From the NCBI GenBank assembly GCA_946965045.2, contig OX337230.1, forward strand, positions 4,278,001-4,342,000: DNA of 64,000 nt. Reading direction: 5' to 3'. Made by a program: the position numbers and the translations under genes. Position 1 is the stretch's first letter, and every line of letters starts with the position of its first letter. Under the pieces are notes generated by a model. It had not been told where the DNA came from and searched no databases. It saw nothing but the letters and a program-made list of their open reading frames with translations. Source of the DNA: Epithemia pelagica (lineage: Eukaryota > Bacillariophyta > Bacillariophyceae > Surirellales > Surirellaceae). Below are positions 44,260 to 54,795 of the stretch, piece after piece.

Positions 44260-44564
44260 TAAGGAGCTATCCTACCGTATTGCTACTACCGAATCCCTTT
44301 CTCGGTGCATCTGTAATACAGGAGAACCGCATTTGACGGGGACTAACAGGCGCTCAATGCCAGCAGCACCTCGTGACTCCTGAATGCCCCCTTGCTGCTG
44401 GGCGCTCCATGATCCAGAGACACGCTTCGTAGACAAATAGGCATGCTGTGAGATATTCTTCCGCAATCATCATCATTACTAATGAACTTCTTGAAGGATA
44501 TAAGGACATTATGTACATTCACCACAAGACTCGGTAACACAGGTAGAGTCTCCATTGCTCATTT

Positions 44565-45303
44565 CTAGGGCTCTATTATTTGGCACTGGCAGCCAGTGTT
44601 CTCCAGCGGTGTACCTGTAGTGGTTGGCCCACGGCATTGGATTCCACAATTCGTCCGGTACGACCGTCTAAGACGACCAGCCGTGGAATGCCCGTGACAC
44701 GAATGGCTCAGCCGTGGAATGCCCGTGACACGAATGGCTCCCATGAGTCCTCTTCGGGCATCTTCTTCATAGTCGACAGCCAACCAGGGCATGGATGAAG
44801 TGTAATACTGTCGAAACCCAGCCTCATTGTGATCGGCCGATAAAGAGACAATTTCGACAGCCGACCAATTGTCTTGATTGGACGACGATGATGATACGAG
44901 CGACTTGTACCATTGGGCCAATTGCGGGGTAAAATTGCGACAGGGACCACACCAACTGGCACTAGCATACAAGAGGACAAATTCTTTACCACCCAAGGCA
45001 TCTTCCAAGGATATCGTCGTCGTCTGGTCTGTTCCTTGTTCTCCCCGTTTCAACAAGCTTTGGTGTTCCAGAGACTGAAACCACCGTTTCATTCCATCTG
45101 ACAGCCCAAACGGGACAATGATTTGGGATGGAGGAGAAAAAAAGTGTCTGGAGGAATTGGTGCTTTCATCATCCTTGTTGTTGTCACTGGTGGAGGCCGG
45201 TCGGACACGAAATTGATAGCCAGTGGACGAAGTGAGGTTCTTTTTGCGCACTTGCCGACCGGCAAAGGAGGAAGCCACGGTTTTCCATTCACTGCCACCG
45301 ACA
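44565..45303 (-). pseudogene. Thioredoxin-like/nucleoredoxin-type gene, truncated and frameshifted
   Basis: The frame is open from the duplication breakpoint at 45303 with no ATG in frame, so the 5' end is missing. Visible are GGSEWKTVASSFAGRQVRKK, ASASWCGPCRNFTPQLAQWY (the WCGPC redox site), VEIVSLSADHNEAGFRQYY and MPWLAVDYEEDARR, as in nucleoredoxin/tryparedoxin-like proteins that reduce disulfides. At GIPRL the gene carries a perfect 31-bp tandem duplication that shifts the frame. Without it the frame would continue to a stop at 44576-44578. The second unit of the segmental duplication should hold an intact 5' end beyond this window. Confidence 0.82.
44679..44740. repeat. 31-bp perfect tandem duplication
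   Basis: Units 44679-44709 and 44710-44740 are identical (beginning AGCCGTGGAATGCCCG). 31 is not a multiple of 3, so the thioredoxin-like frame is lost here. Confidence 0.95.
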
Positions 45304-45436
45304 TTGTGTCAGGATCTCAAAAACGAAACGGCGGTCAGTCTGGGAGCAATCATGTTCCAATCGATCGATCCGCAATCAACGACAATGTAGCGTATTGTCG
45401 CGGATATTCAAGATAGAGCCGGTCGTCGTCGCAGTC

Positions 45437-45545
45437 AAAAAAAAATTAAACCATAATAATTTTTGTTCATTGTGCAAAATTGATTTTATTTGAATAAAAA
45501 TGAAATAAAAATAATAAACAAAATTCCAAAAAAAGAAAAATGATA
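45437..45545. other. AT-rich filler insertion
   Basis: A stretch with very low GC (long A runs, AATAATTTTTG, TTTTATTTGAATAAAAATG) sits between GCAGTCA and CTACCC, which are almost adjacent in unit 1 (only CACAAAGCA between them). It is absent from unit 1 and unlike the rest of the window in composition. Organelle-derived filler is possible; no gene was recognised in it. Confidence 0.7.
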
Positions 45546-45773
45546 CTACCCAAATGATTCTTGATGAAAGTCAAATCGAACTTTGCGATCCGAAAGCTCA
45601 ATACATGCCTTGCGACATAGGAACATGATTCTCTTGGGTAAAAAATAATAAACAAAATTCCAAAAAAAGAAAAATGATACTACCCAAATGATTCTTGATG
45701 AAAGTCAAATCGAACTTTGCGATCCGAAAGCTCAATACATGCCTTGCGACATAGGAACATGATTCTCTTGGGT
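45507..45773. repeat. 133-bp direct repeat over the 3' end of NOX copy C
   Basis: 45507-45639 matches 45641-45773 at an offset of 134. Each copy contains part of the AT-rich filler plus the last about 30 codons of the NOX gene. The outer copy is a free-standing duplicate of the gene's 3' end, without function. Confidence 0.9.
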
Positions 45774-48186
45774 CCACAAACACAAACCGCAACTCGCTTT
45801 TCGCCTTGTTCGATGGCCTCTTGTCTCATTTGCGCAAACAAGGCCGCAATGTCGGGTCGGCCAAACTTGAGACCTGATATATTGTGCAGAGTTGGCGCGT
45901 CTCTGGACTCGGTGAGATAGATATCAATATCGACCACATCGCCTGCTCTGGTCAGGTTTGGTTCTTGAGTTGACCCTGCTTCCTTTTCTAGATCCACCTC
46001 TTTGGTCAGCGCTTCCATGTGTTCATCTTGGTCTTGCTGGTTACTCATGTCAGAGACACTGTCATCCGTTGCAACTCCATCCTGCAACTCTTGGCTCCTC
46101 GTGTTTGCATCGTCACGCTCCTCGTCTACAAATGGACCAGCTCGAGAGGCATCATCTCCAGTGCTCAGTGCGTCGGAAGCCGGGCCAACCGTTCCGTCAC
46201 TCCCCGACGTACTAGCAGTACTGGACAAGATAGAACTCAACATTCCAGGGAAGTGAAACATGCTTTCGATACTATCTTGTGCTGCTGCATCTTGTTTGGG
46301 GGAGTAGGATTCTGGTACTGGAACAACATTGTCCTCCTCCTCGTTCTCCTCGGACCGGAGCAAGGTCTTTTTGAACATTAAGATATCGCTGCTCTCGTAC
46401 AAGCCGTCCAGTTCCTCGTCGGTTTCTTGACTGGGAGGAACTGTGGCCAGAATTCGAGAAGCCAACGAGGGGGCACACTCGGAGTCCTCCATACTAGCAG
46501 TACTGCACGCCTCCTCGTCCATCATTCGCTCCTCGTCGTCTTCGATGGTCATCATGCGCTTGCTTCCATGAAGATTGGCCGACAAGTCGGCCACTTGCGA
46601 CTGGACCATGAGTTCGGGATCTCGTTGAATCCATACAAACTTGAGCTTTTTCAATTGTCGGCGACCCTCTGTTTGTTCGTGAAGCAAATGAGACAGCAAG
46701 GATTGCAGTGGTGTTACTAAACGATCCACAGGACACGGCAAAAGGGTTAGACAATCGGCGGGAATGGACAAGAATGACAACAAAGATGGTCTTGCAATGA
46801 CACTTACGTCCGATCCCACCACTAAGAAGCATAAAGACTGCACAAAAGCCAGAGAAGAACTTGTGAGTTGTACAACTGTGCCGATCTTGGGCATGTTGCA
46901 TTCGGACAAACAAACGTACCCTTGTATCGTTCGGGACTCGTCACGTCAATGGCAAAGTTTCCATAGGGTCCTTCCAGCAACATGTCAACTTGCGTCTTTT
47001 TCATGGCGAGCTTGTGCAAGGCCATGGTCCAATCCCCTGCGACTCGGACATGAATGGTAACGACCGATTCGTGTGGGGCACTGCTCAGAGAAAAGGGATG
47101 CCATTCCCAGGCCGACAATTCCGGAATGGCCAAATACACTATAGGTATCGCAGAGCATTCAAGAGATTCAATACAAATGAGCTTTCTGGCTGTGGTATAG
47201 GAGGACACCAACAAACAAGCAACCAACACACAGGTATCGTACGTACCGTATTGTCCTGGATTAAAGTCAAATCCGGCAACCTTGGGGAATTCCAATTGGA
47301 CCACCGAATCACTCACAATGCGCAAGGTGACTTGTCGTGGATAACGGTATCGGGCCATGAAGAGTTTTCGCAGGAGCATATCCATACCAAATGTACAAAA
47401 GACAAATAAGGGAACCACATAACCGGTATGGAACAGACTGGCAACCACAATACCCACGAGCATGAGCAAATGAAGGAGATAAAAGACTTGAAAGACCACT
47501 TTGCGAATCCAGGGCAAGGAGGTGACCATGAGGCCCACCACAACGACCAACATCATGGTGCCGGATGTATTCATGGAATTGGATTGGAGCAATTCGTGTA
47601 TAATGGAGGAGGAGGAAGATGAATGCTGTGGTGAGTGGTAGTTGACTTGAAAGTGGGCCCAGGTATGAAGGAGACCGGTAAGGACGGCGAGATAACCCGC
47701 CAGTTTGTGATAGGGGATGGCTCGATAAAAGGGCAAACCAAGGAGGAGGGTCAGGTACGAGTTTTTTTGGGCCAACAACAAGGCGGCAAAGACAAAGGCG
47801 CGCGAAATTTGACCGGTAATGGACACACTGGGATTCCACCAGGTATAGTAGACTGCCATTGCCAGGAGGACCGCAAAGGGGAGGGCCAATAGGACTTGGC
47901 CATAGGTCAAGTAGATGCGAAAATAATACAAGAGGGGATTGTGTCGAATGCGTTTGAGCAAGGGATAGGAAAGAGTCCATCGCCAGCTATACCACTTGTG
48001 AATCCAACCGTCGGCATTCGTCAGACAAGAAGGGAAACAATCGTGCAAGACAAAGTAGAGAGGAAGAAACTCCAAAGCAGGATGGGAATCGTTTGGATGT
48101 GGGTCGATGACTTGCTGTCTTGGTGTTGTTTCTTCCACCGTTTCCGTAACAGGATCGTTGGTTGGCAAGCACGGCATGGCTGGCAT
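45680..48186 (-). CDS. NADPH oxidase/ferric reductase-like protein, copy C
   Basis: Four exons: 48186-47247, 47138-46920, 46837-46808 and 46716-45680, with the same junctions as copy B and an unbroken 741-residue frame. All four haem His positions are kept (HKLAGYLAVLTGLLH; HLLMLVGIVVASLFH), as are HPFSLSSAP, GGIGLTP and FHQESFG. Most of the gene resembles copy B, but the helix 5-6 segment (GIVVASLFHTGYVVPLFVFC) is much closer to copy A, which suggests gene conversion. An acidic insert interrupts the NADPH lobe. Only about 31 bp upstream of the ATG a retrotransposon LTR begins, so the original promoter is now 15 kb away; expression may depend on the LTR or be lost. Confidence 0.85.
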
Positions 48187-48217
48187 TTTCGAATCCGATT
48201 CGTTGAATGTGTGTTTC

Positions 48218-48428
48218 TGTTAAATCCAGCGTCGTCTCCGTATGGATGGGCTAAAAGAGCTAAATAAAAGGAGAAAAGAGTATTATAACGCTACGCTGAC
48301 GGTGTCCCTTGACCCTTGACGATGAGTTGGTGAGTTGGTAGGGTACGTGGTCAGGCGGAAAGTGCCCTTTGATGACGTGTGCCTCCGGAGAATGTCCCCG
48401 AAGCACCGGGTGACCCAATATCTTCACA
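48218..48428 (-). repeat. Outer element, full left LTR copy
   Basis: 211 bp starting TGTTAAATCC and ending ATCTTCACA on the plus strand, matching the right LTR (62960-63171) with scattered differences, including a short duplicated CCCTTGA segment. Confidence 0.85.
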
Positions 48429-48429
48429 T

Positions 48430-48569
48430 ATTATAGCGTTACGTTGACGGTGTTCCTTGACGATGAGTTGGTGAGTTGGTAGGGTACGTGGTCAGGCGGA
48501 ATGTGTTCTTTGATGACGTGTGCGTCCGGGGAATGTCCCCGAAGCACCGGGTGACCCAATATCTTCACA
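48430..48569 (-). repeat. Outer element, partial second left LTR copy
   Basis: 140 bp repeating the distal two thirds of the LTR, ending ATCTTCACA, and directly abutting a polypurine tract (minus strand GAAAAGTGAGAGGGAG). The 3' side of the element therefore holds about 1.7 LTRs. Confidence 0.8.
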
Positions 48570-48606
48570 CTCCCTCTCACTTTTCGTCCCTGGTGCTCTT
48601 TGCTGA

Positions 48607-50988
48607 TCACCAACCGAGGACCCGTTTGCGTAGCCGCCTTAGCACATCCACTGCAAGTGGTTTGGTGAGATAGTCCGCCAATTGGTTTGTTGTGTCTACC
48701 GCATGTATGGATATCTTCCCTTCTTCCACGTAGGATCGGAAGTGGTGCAACTTGACATTGAGATGTTTGGTGCGTGGTCTGAATTTGTATACTCGCGCCA
48801 TCTCCAATGCCCCGCTGTTGTCTTCGAATACCTTGCAATGCACTTCCGCCTTGGTGGTGTGGATTTGGATTTGTTGCTCCTTCATTTCTTCTAGGAGTCG
48901 CATGAGTGGTATTGCGGCTCTGAGGGCGTACGATAGCCCCGTGTACTCGCTCTCCGTCGAACTCAGTGCGATTTCTGTCTGGAGTTGTGATTTCCATATG
49001 ACGGGGCAGCCCATATAACGGATTATGTAGCCGTGTCGCGAGCGCGCTGTGTCCCTATCTGTGCTCGCCGTCTCCTTGTTCCAGTTGCCCGCGAAGTCAG
49101 CGTCGACGTACACTTCCAGTCCCAGTGCTGGGTTGGGGTGGAATGTCATTCCCTGCTCTCGAGTCCCTTTCAGGTATCTCGCTATCCATCGTACTGCCTC
49201 GCCGTGTGGTTTGCGTGGGTTTGACGCAAAGTGAGCACATTGATGTGTCGCGTATGAGATATCGCTCCTGGCACCTGCTTCCAGATAGTTCAACATCCCC
49301 ACTATTGAGCGGTAACTGAATGACTCGTCGAAAGCCGGCTCGTCGAGGTGGCGATGCAAGATCTTTGACGACGCCATGGGATTGTCTTTCGTGGTTGTGT
49401 TGTCCTTGAAGTGAAGGGCCTGCAGTATCTCTTGGATAAGATGCGGCTGTGCGAATGTGATTCGTCCATCAGCATGTTTGGTGGTGTTTACGCCGAGGAA
49501 ATCCTTTATGTTGCCTTCCACAGTGATGTTGAGCTTTGCCGCTTTGAGGTCGGCGATTACTTGGTCAATGTCCTGTTGGTTCGGCCCACAGAGGATGCTG
49601 TCGTCGTTGTACAGTACGTACACCACTGAACCACGGTAGAAAAAACATTCGTATATGGATGACTTGGTGAAGCCCACATCCTGTACCAATCTCCTCGATA
49701 GGTGTTGGTACCATACTCTCCCGGCCTGTTTTTGGCCATACAAGTTGGCGTGGAGCTGTAGGGCGTAGTCCGTTTTGGATTTGCCTCCTTCCAGTTCATA
49801 GCCCCGGGGAATCTCCATATAGACCTCCCGTTCTACTGGCGCCTGTGGATATGCCAGTACGTAGTCTATTTGCGTCGTGTGCCAGTTGAAGGCCGACACC
49901 AGCGCTAGCACGAGGCGAATTGATGCCCAGTTGGCCACGGGTGCATACGTTTGGTCGTAATCACGCCCTTTCTCCATACGTGAGCCGTCGAAGTTCAGCC
50001 TTGCCTTGTGTGCTTTTATGTCTCGTGTGATGATGTCGCGTTTTCGTTTCATCTGCCACACTGCTTTGAAGATTTTGGTCCCTTTGGGGATCTTGCTTTG
50101 GTGCACAATCGAGAAGTTCCCATCCTCCATCTGTCGGTCCATTTCCTTTTGCATCCCCTGCACGAACTGGGCGCTATCTTCCTGCGCCATCGCCTCGTGA
50201 TGATACATCGTATCGGGGTCGGAAATTGCCGCTTTGAAGGCTATCGGGTTCAGCTTTGATTGTTGCTTGGTGGCTTTCTTTCGTTTCTTGCTCTCTTTTG
50301 CTCGCTTTTTCGCGGCCTCGTGCTTGATCATGGTCTTGTAGGCCAGTAGCCCGTCCTCGGCCACCATGTCATCTTGAGGGCAGAGGGTGACGTAGGTGAA
50401 TATTTCGCCTGGGATTGTTTCCTTGTCCTCTGTTTCAGCGCTCATCACCTCGATGAGTCGTTGTGTGGGCTTCCTGATCCTTCCGGATCGGGTGCGAATG
50501 GTTGGTGTCTGGGGAGGAGCACTCGCCTGTTCCCTCTGACTTTGCACTTCTCTCCTTTCCTGGCTAGTCGCTGGAGTCTGTTGTGCATTTTCAAGTTGTT
50601 CCATGGTTAGGTCTCCCTCTTGCGGCAGCGTCCCGTCCTGCAATTGGGTCATAATCCTTTCGTTGTGTTGTTGAGTGTTTGTTTCGCCCGTTCCCAGTTC
50701 CATTCCAGGTGCGGCTCCCTCTTGCCGCCGGCTTCTTTTTGCCGTTTTCCTTGGTTTGGGTTGCTGGTCCTTTTTCCCATTCGCCTTCCTGTCGCCGTCT
50801 TGAAAAACGTGCTGACTTGCCAGTTTGCTTCGACCTTTTCTTGTTTCATCGTATCGAAGCCCTTGTCGAACCGTACGTGAAACTGTGGGCTCACGTGTCC
50901 TGTGTGGCGATGCAACACTAGGGCCACGTTTGGGTTGTGGATTGGGGATTGGCCTAGGTAGATGCCAATTCGTGCTCTCTCCTTCCAT
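48607..50988 (-). pseudogene. Outer element reverse transcriptase/RNase H frame
   Basis: A 793-codon open frame. The RT part shows GTKIFKAVWQMKRKRD, TQIDYVLAYPQAPVEREVYM (first catalytic Asp) and LYNDDSILCG, where copia usually has a YVDD-type box. RNase H shows YVDADFAGNW, TESEYTGLSYALRAA and EDNSGALEMA. The first about 100 codons are probably noncoding in this frame, since they overlap the integrase frame. Motifs match copia; activity is unlikely given the breaks upstream. Confidence 0.85.
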
Positions 50989-52175
50989 TTGTGGTGCGGT
51001 TTTCCGGACTGCAGCGCCTCACTCAACACGTACACTGGACAGCCGAATGGTTTCCAGTGTTTTCGATTGATGTTGACGGGCGTCTGTGCGAAAAGTTGGA
51101 TTGGTGCTTGCTTCGATGAGTGCTGCATGTTCGGTGAGTTGTTGATGCAGAGGTTCGCTTGGCGCAGTGCGTACGGCCAAAGATGTGCCGAGATTGCCTC
51201 TGGCCAGCGCTTGTGTGCGTGCATCAGCATCGTCCGTGCCATTTCTTGTAGCTCCCGAATCCGCCGTTCCGCCTTTCCGTTGGCGTGGTGTGCTCCAACC
51301 GCTGCGAAGGTGAGTTCTTGTCCGTCCCTCTCGCAGCATTGGACCCATGCTTTCGCCTTGAAAATTCCATTGTCTGCGTGGTACGCCTTGATCTTGACTC
51401 CACGGTTGAGTGCGTACCTCTCAAATGCCTTCTTGCCCTGGATCGTTTCGGCTGCTGTCGCTGTACGTTGCAGGTACACGAATTCGAGGGACGTTGCTTG
51501 GTCCACATAGACCGTTGCGTAGTTATACCTCTGTTTTGTGAGGAAGCCCGTCATTTGGGCGATCAGTCCAGGAGTAGGTGACACGAGTTGGTCCACCGAT
51601 ACCACTTGGCCTGGCCTGATTGGTTTTACCTCGGCCTCCCTGTCTCGGACTGTCTTCGATCGCCATGGCCTCTTGGTTGCCTTGGCGTATCCACATGCTG
51701 AGCATACTGGAACGTGACACTTCGCCAGCCGTCTTGGCAGCTGTCCGTCCTTGGCCATCTGTTGGAGCTTTGGAAAAGGTAGGTGTCCAAAGTCGTAGTG
51801 GCACCTCAGTAGCTCGGCTTCTGCTGATGGGACCCGTTCCTCCTCATCTGGGATGATGTCGGGTGTCTCCTCGAGTGTTGCTGCGTCCTTGGCGTTGATG
51901 TCGAATGTCCTGGGTGCCGGCGCTTCTCCATCCGCCGTAGTTGGCTCCGATTCATTTGGTTGTATGGCGCTGTGCCAGACTGGTGGCGGCGCTTCATTTT
52001 CGGGTTCGATATCGTCGTTCTCCGATCCATCCTCGTCGTCCGAGATTATGGATGGTTTTACTTCGACGTCGTTTTCCGTCAGTGGGTTGTTGTCGTACTC
52101 GGGGTCGTCTGTTCCGGCACACTTGCAGTACTGGTGGTACTTGTCGTATCCGCTCGCGAGACTGAACGTTGCCAC
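50649..52175 (-). pseudogene. Outer element integrase frame
   Basis: Contains the H-H-C-C zinc segment (CHYDFGHLPFP...CHVPVCSACG), then the catalytic core with Asp in SVDQLV, Asp in YHADNGIF and Glu in HHANGKAERRIRELQE. It ends out of frame with the RT, so a frame change lies between about 50700 and 50990. Confidence 0.85.
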
Positions 52176-52310
52176 GTTGTTACCATATGACTCGATCGGG
52201 ATCGTTCGGCGTGACTTCCTGTTGTTCCAAAAGAGGACGACTTCGGTTCCTGTGGTCGTCTCGCCTGCTCCTCCCCGTCTGTCGACGTTGTTGCGTGTTT
52301 GTGCCCAGTG

Positions 52311-52904
52311 CTACGGGCTCAGCAGTCGCACTCCTCCTTCTGGCACGTAATACAAATTTGGTATGATCATGTGGTGGACTTCACCTTGATTGTCCTCCCA
52401 TTTCCAATGAATTGTGCATTGCCACACGTTGAAAGTTCTCGTTCCACCGAAGCCTTTGATTGCTCTTTTGCATGGGGTGAGTGATCCTGGTATGTCTTCT
52501 CGCTTGTGCGTAATACATCCGGAACATCGATTGTCTATGCCGACCATGCGCGAGTCTGAGTCAAAGGGTGCGCATTGTCTTGCGCTGCATTTGGCTGCCA
52601 TGGCAAATATGGCTGCCATGCACAGTCGTTTTCGGTTGGAGCTTTTCATTCGCGTGTGTTTTCGGTGGTGTGCTTTTGCTTTGGTGTGGATCCTGTTGTC
52701 CAGCCATTCTGCTGCTGTTTCGGTTCCTCTCCCGATGTAGTGGAGTATTTTTGACATCCATGCTTGTGCTGCCATGGTATTTTCGCTGTCCTCATCCTCG
52801 TTCCGTTCGACGATGGTTACTGCTGCGAGTATCATGTATTGGAGCAGTAGCTGGAGTGTCGTTAGGATGGTGCTTGCTGCTCTCGCTATGAGGATCGTGG
52901 CCAC
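52311..52904 (-). pseudogene. Outer element protease region
   Basis: Has the CoDi-type protease segment: SRMVGIDNRCSGCITH, IKGFGGTRTFNVWQC and IPNLYYVPEGGVRLLSP, then TAG at 52311-52313. The frame continues directly into HWAQTRNN and the integrase. Related elements as I recall read LLSPQHWAQ, so the stop looks like a Gln codon changed by C to T. Confidence 0.75.
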
Positions 52905-53033
52905 GATGTCTACGGTGGCGATGAAGGAGAGGGTGGAGTAGATGTTAACATAGATGGTTAATACATTTACTTTGGCCCACTCTCTCCATAACCGTCATTC
53001 GTAGTCCGAGTCTTCTTGTTCTTCGATGAGCGT

Positions 53034-53978
53034 CTATGGCGCCGCTGCCAGCTTGAGTGCCCCATCCTTGGTCTTCTTTTCCTTCTGTCCTTCCTTCTTG
53101 GAGGAGTCCTTCTTTGCCGCGTATCCTCGGCATTCGGACGGCTTGTGGGTCCTCCAGCGTCCGTCACACTTGCCCTTGGTCTCACTGGAGCACCAATACC
53201 ATTTGGTGCCATTCCATGTCCGGAACTTGTGCATTTTGTCCGCCTTCGGTTTCTCGTTCTTTTTGAGCCACGCTGGTTTCTCCGGTTTCGTCGGGGCTCC
53301 ATGTTTGTCGTTGCTCGATTTCTTTGCTGGGCCTTCCTTCTTGCTTTCGAATTTTGTGCCCTTTGACGGTGCTCGTTTCTTCAGCGATTGCACCTCCGCT
53401 TGGAGGGCTAGCACTTCCTTCTGGTGCTGCGTGGGTTGCTCCCACTCGTCCCTCATGACTTGTTTCTTGTAAAAGTTCACTGCCTTGATCATTAAATCGC
53501 GTGCCGCGGTGATGGTTGCTGTCCCATCCTCGTGTCCGTCTTCCACTTGTTGGATGTACGCTGCGAATCGTTCGTCGTTGACGGCCTTGTATCCCTTGAA
53601 GAGATTGACGATCAGGTCTGACGATGCTTGTCCGCGCAATGATAGGCCGTCCACTTGACTCTGGACATACGCATTGAATGCGATAATGTCACTGCCGTTA
53701 GTTTCGATGTACTTGTCAAGACTGGACAAGTTGAGTCGCAGTGTCGAGACTGTGGCGTGGGAGTCGAGGTAGCTCTCTCGTACCACTACCTTGAATAGGC
53801 AACCTCCCGCGTCCAGGCCATTCACTTGAGTCTGCTGCTTCCAGATTTGGATTCGCTGAATTCCTGTTGGTGACAGAGAATTCATGATCAAGTCATAGAG
53901 CATCTTAGAGTCTTTGCTTTTTCGACTGTTCCCTGCGATGAAGGATTGCTCCCATGCCGTTACATGGGCCAGAGTCAC
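53034..53978 (-). pseudogene. Outer element gag, 3' part
   Basis: Continues in frame from the target site of the inner element. It includes a capsid-like helical region and a Cys/His segment (YWCSSETKGKCDGRWRTHKP then SEC) like the atypical zinc knuckle of diatom copia gag, then a Lys-rich tail ending KLAAAP. Confidence 0.75.
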
Positions 53979-54007
53979 CCGCCCATAGTCGTTGATGAGG
54001 TCGACTT

Positions 54008-54012
54008 GGTTT
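54008..54012. repeat. Target-site duplication, left (GGTTT)
   Basis: Five bases immediately left of the inner element, identical to 62397-62401 on the right. Confidence 0.92.
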
Positions 54013-54795
54013 TGTTACAATTCTTTCTGAATCGTAGGGACATTGATGCTCGGTAGAGCAGACAATCAGGTAGGTCACCAACCGATACAAGCTTCTCAGG
54101 GTCAGAGAAGCAAGCAAGTCGAAGTCTATCAGAAGGATAGTCGGGACACAAAAGAGGATGTGATAAATGGTGATATTGTTAGATTGTGTGTTGATTACTA
54201 CGATAGGTCTACGTGAAATGTTCGGTCCTGCCAAGGGTCATGTGTCATAGGTTCTTGGCGGCAACAGGTTTGGAATAGTTGGAGTTGATTCATGTGATGT
54301 ATATGACATGTATATGTGGGCGGATAACATATACAGGGTCAACAGCTCTTGCTTTGGGTTGGCATAGTTGTTTTCATGGCGCGCAGCTTGTTGACAATTT
54401 GGAGATTGTGGGAATGGAAATATGGTCTCGCGTGATCGTGTGTCGTGCTTGGGATACTTAGACCGTTGGATCGGATAGATGCCGATAGCGCTCGGATGTC
54501 GCTTGGGCGCGCTCGATGATTTCGGGCGCGTACGCTTAGGGCGTTAGTATAATGTCCGAGCAACGGCCAAATTTATGTCCGTTGTAATACCGCACGACCC
54601 AGTTTAGTCTTGAGAGTGAGTTCGTCAATCTATTCTCACTTTTCATGATTTGCGAAGAAATATAGGTCGATATAGCGCGAAGCTAGGAAACATAGCTCGA
54701 AGCTAGAGGGCATGATGTGATAGCACGAGGCTATGTGACATGGGGAATCGATGAGATGTAGAATCTAACCACCATAGACGGTGAGAATTCTAACA
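54013..54795 (-). repeat. Inner element 3' LTR
   Basis: 783 bp, starting TGTTACAATTC and ending GAATTCTAACA on the plus strand. I found no difference from 61614-62396 when comparing by eye. Near one end are repeated CGAAGCTA/CGAGGCTA motifs. Confidence 0.95.

Larger units (their letters stand above)
39304..45302. repeat. Segmental tandem duplication, unit 1 (5999 bp)
   Basis: The sequence starting at 39304 (ATTGTGTCAGGATCTC) restarts at 45303, at an offset of 5999 bp. Unit 1 contains NOX copy B, the shared NOX/KIN17 intergenic region, KIN17 and a 5'-truncated thioredoxin-like gene. Unit 2 repeats the same order. The break falls inside the thioredoxin-like gene. Confidence 0.88.

Noticed and set aside
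54279-54563. Short open frames inside the inner LTR, present in both LTRs
   Set aside because: Present twice only because the LTRs are identical; no codon or motif support.
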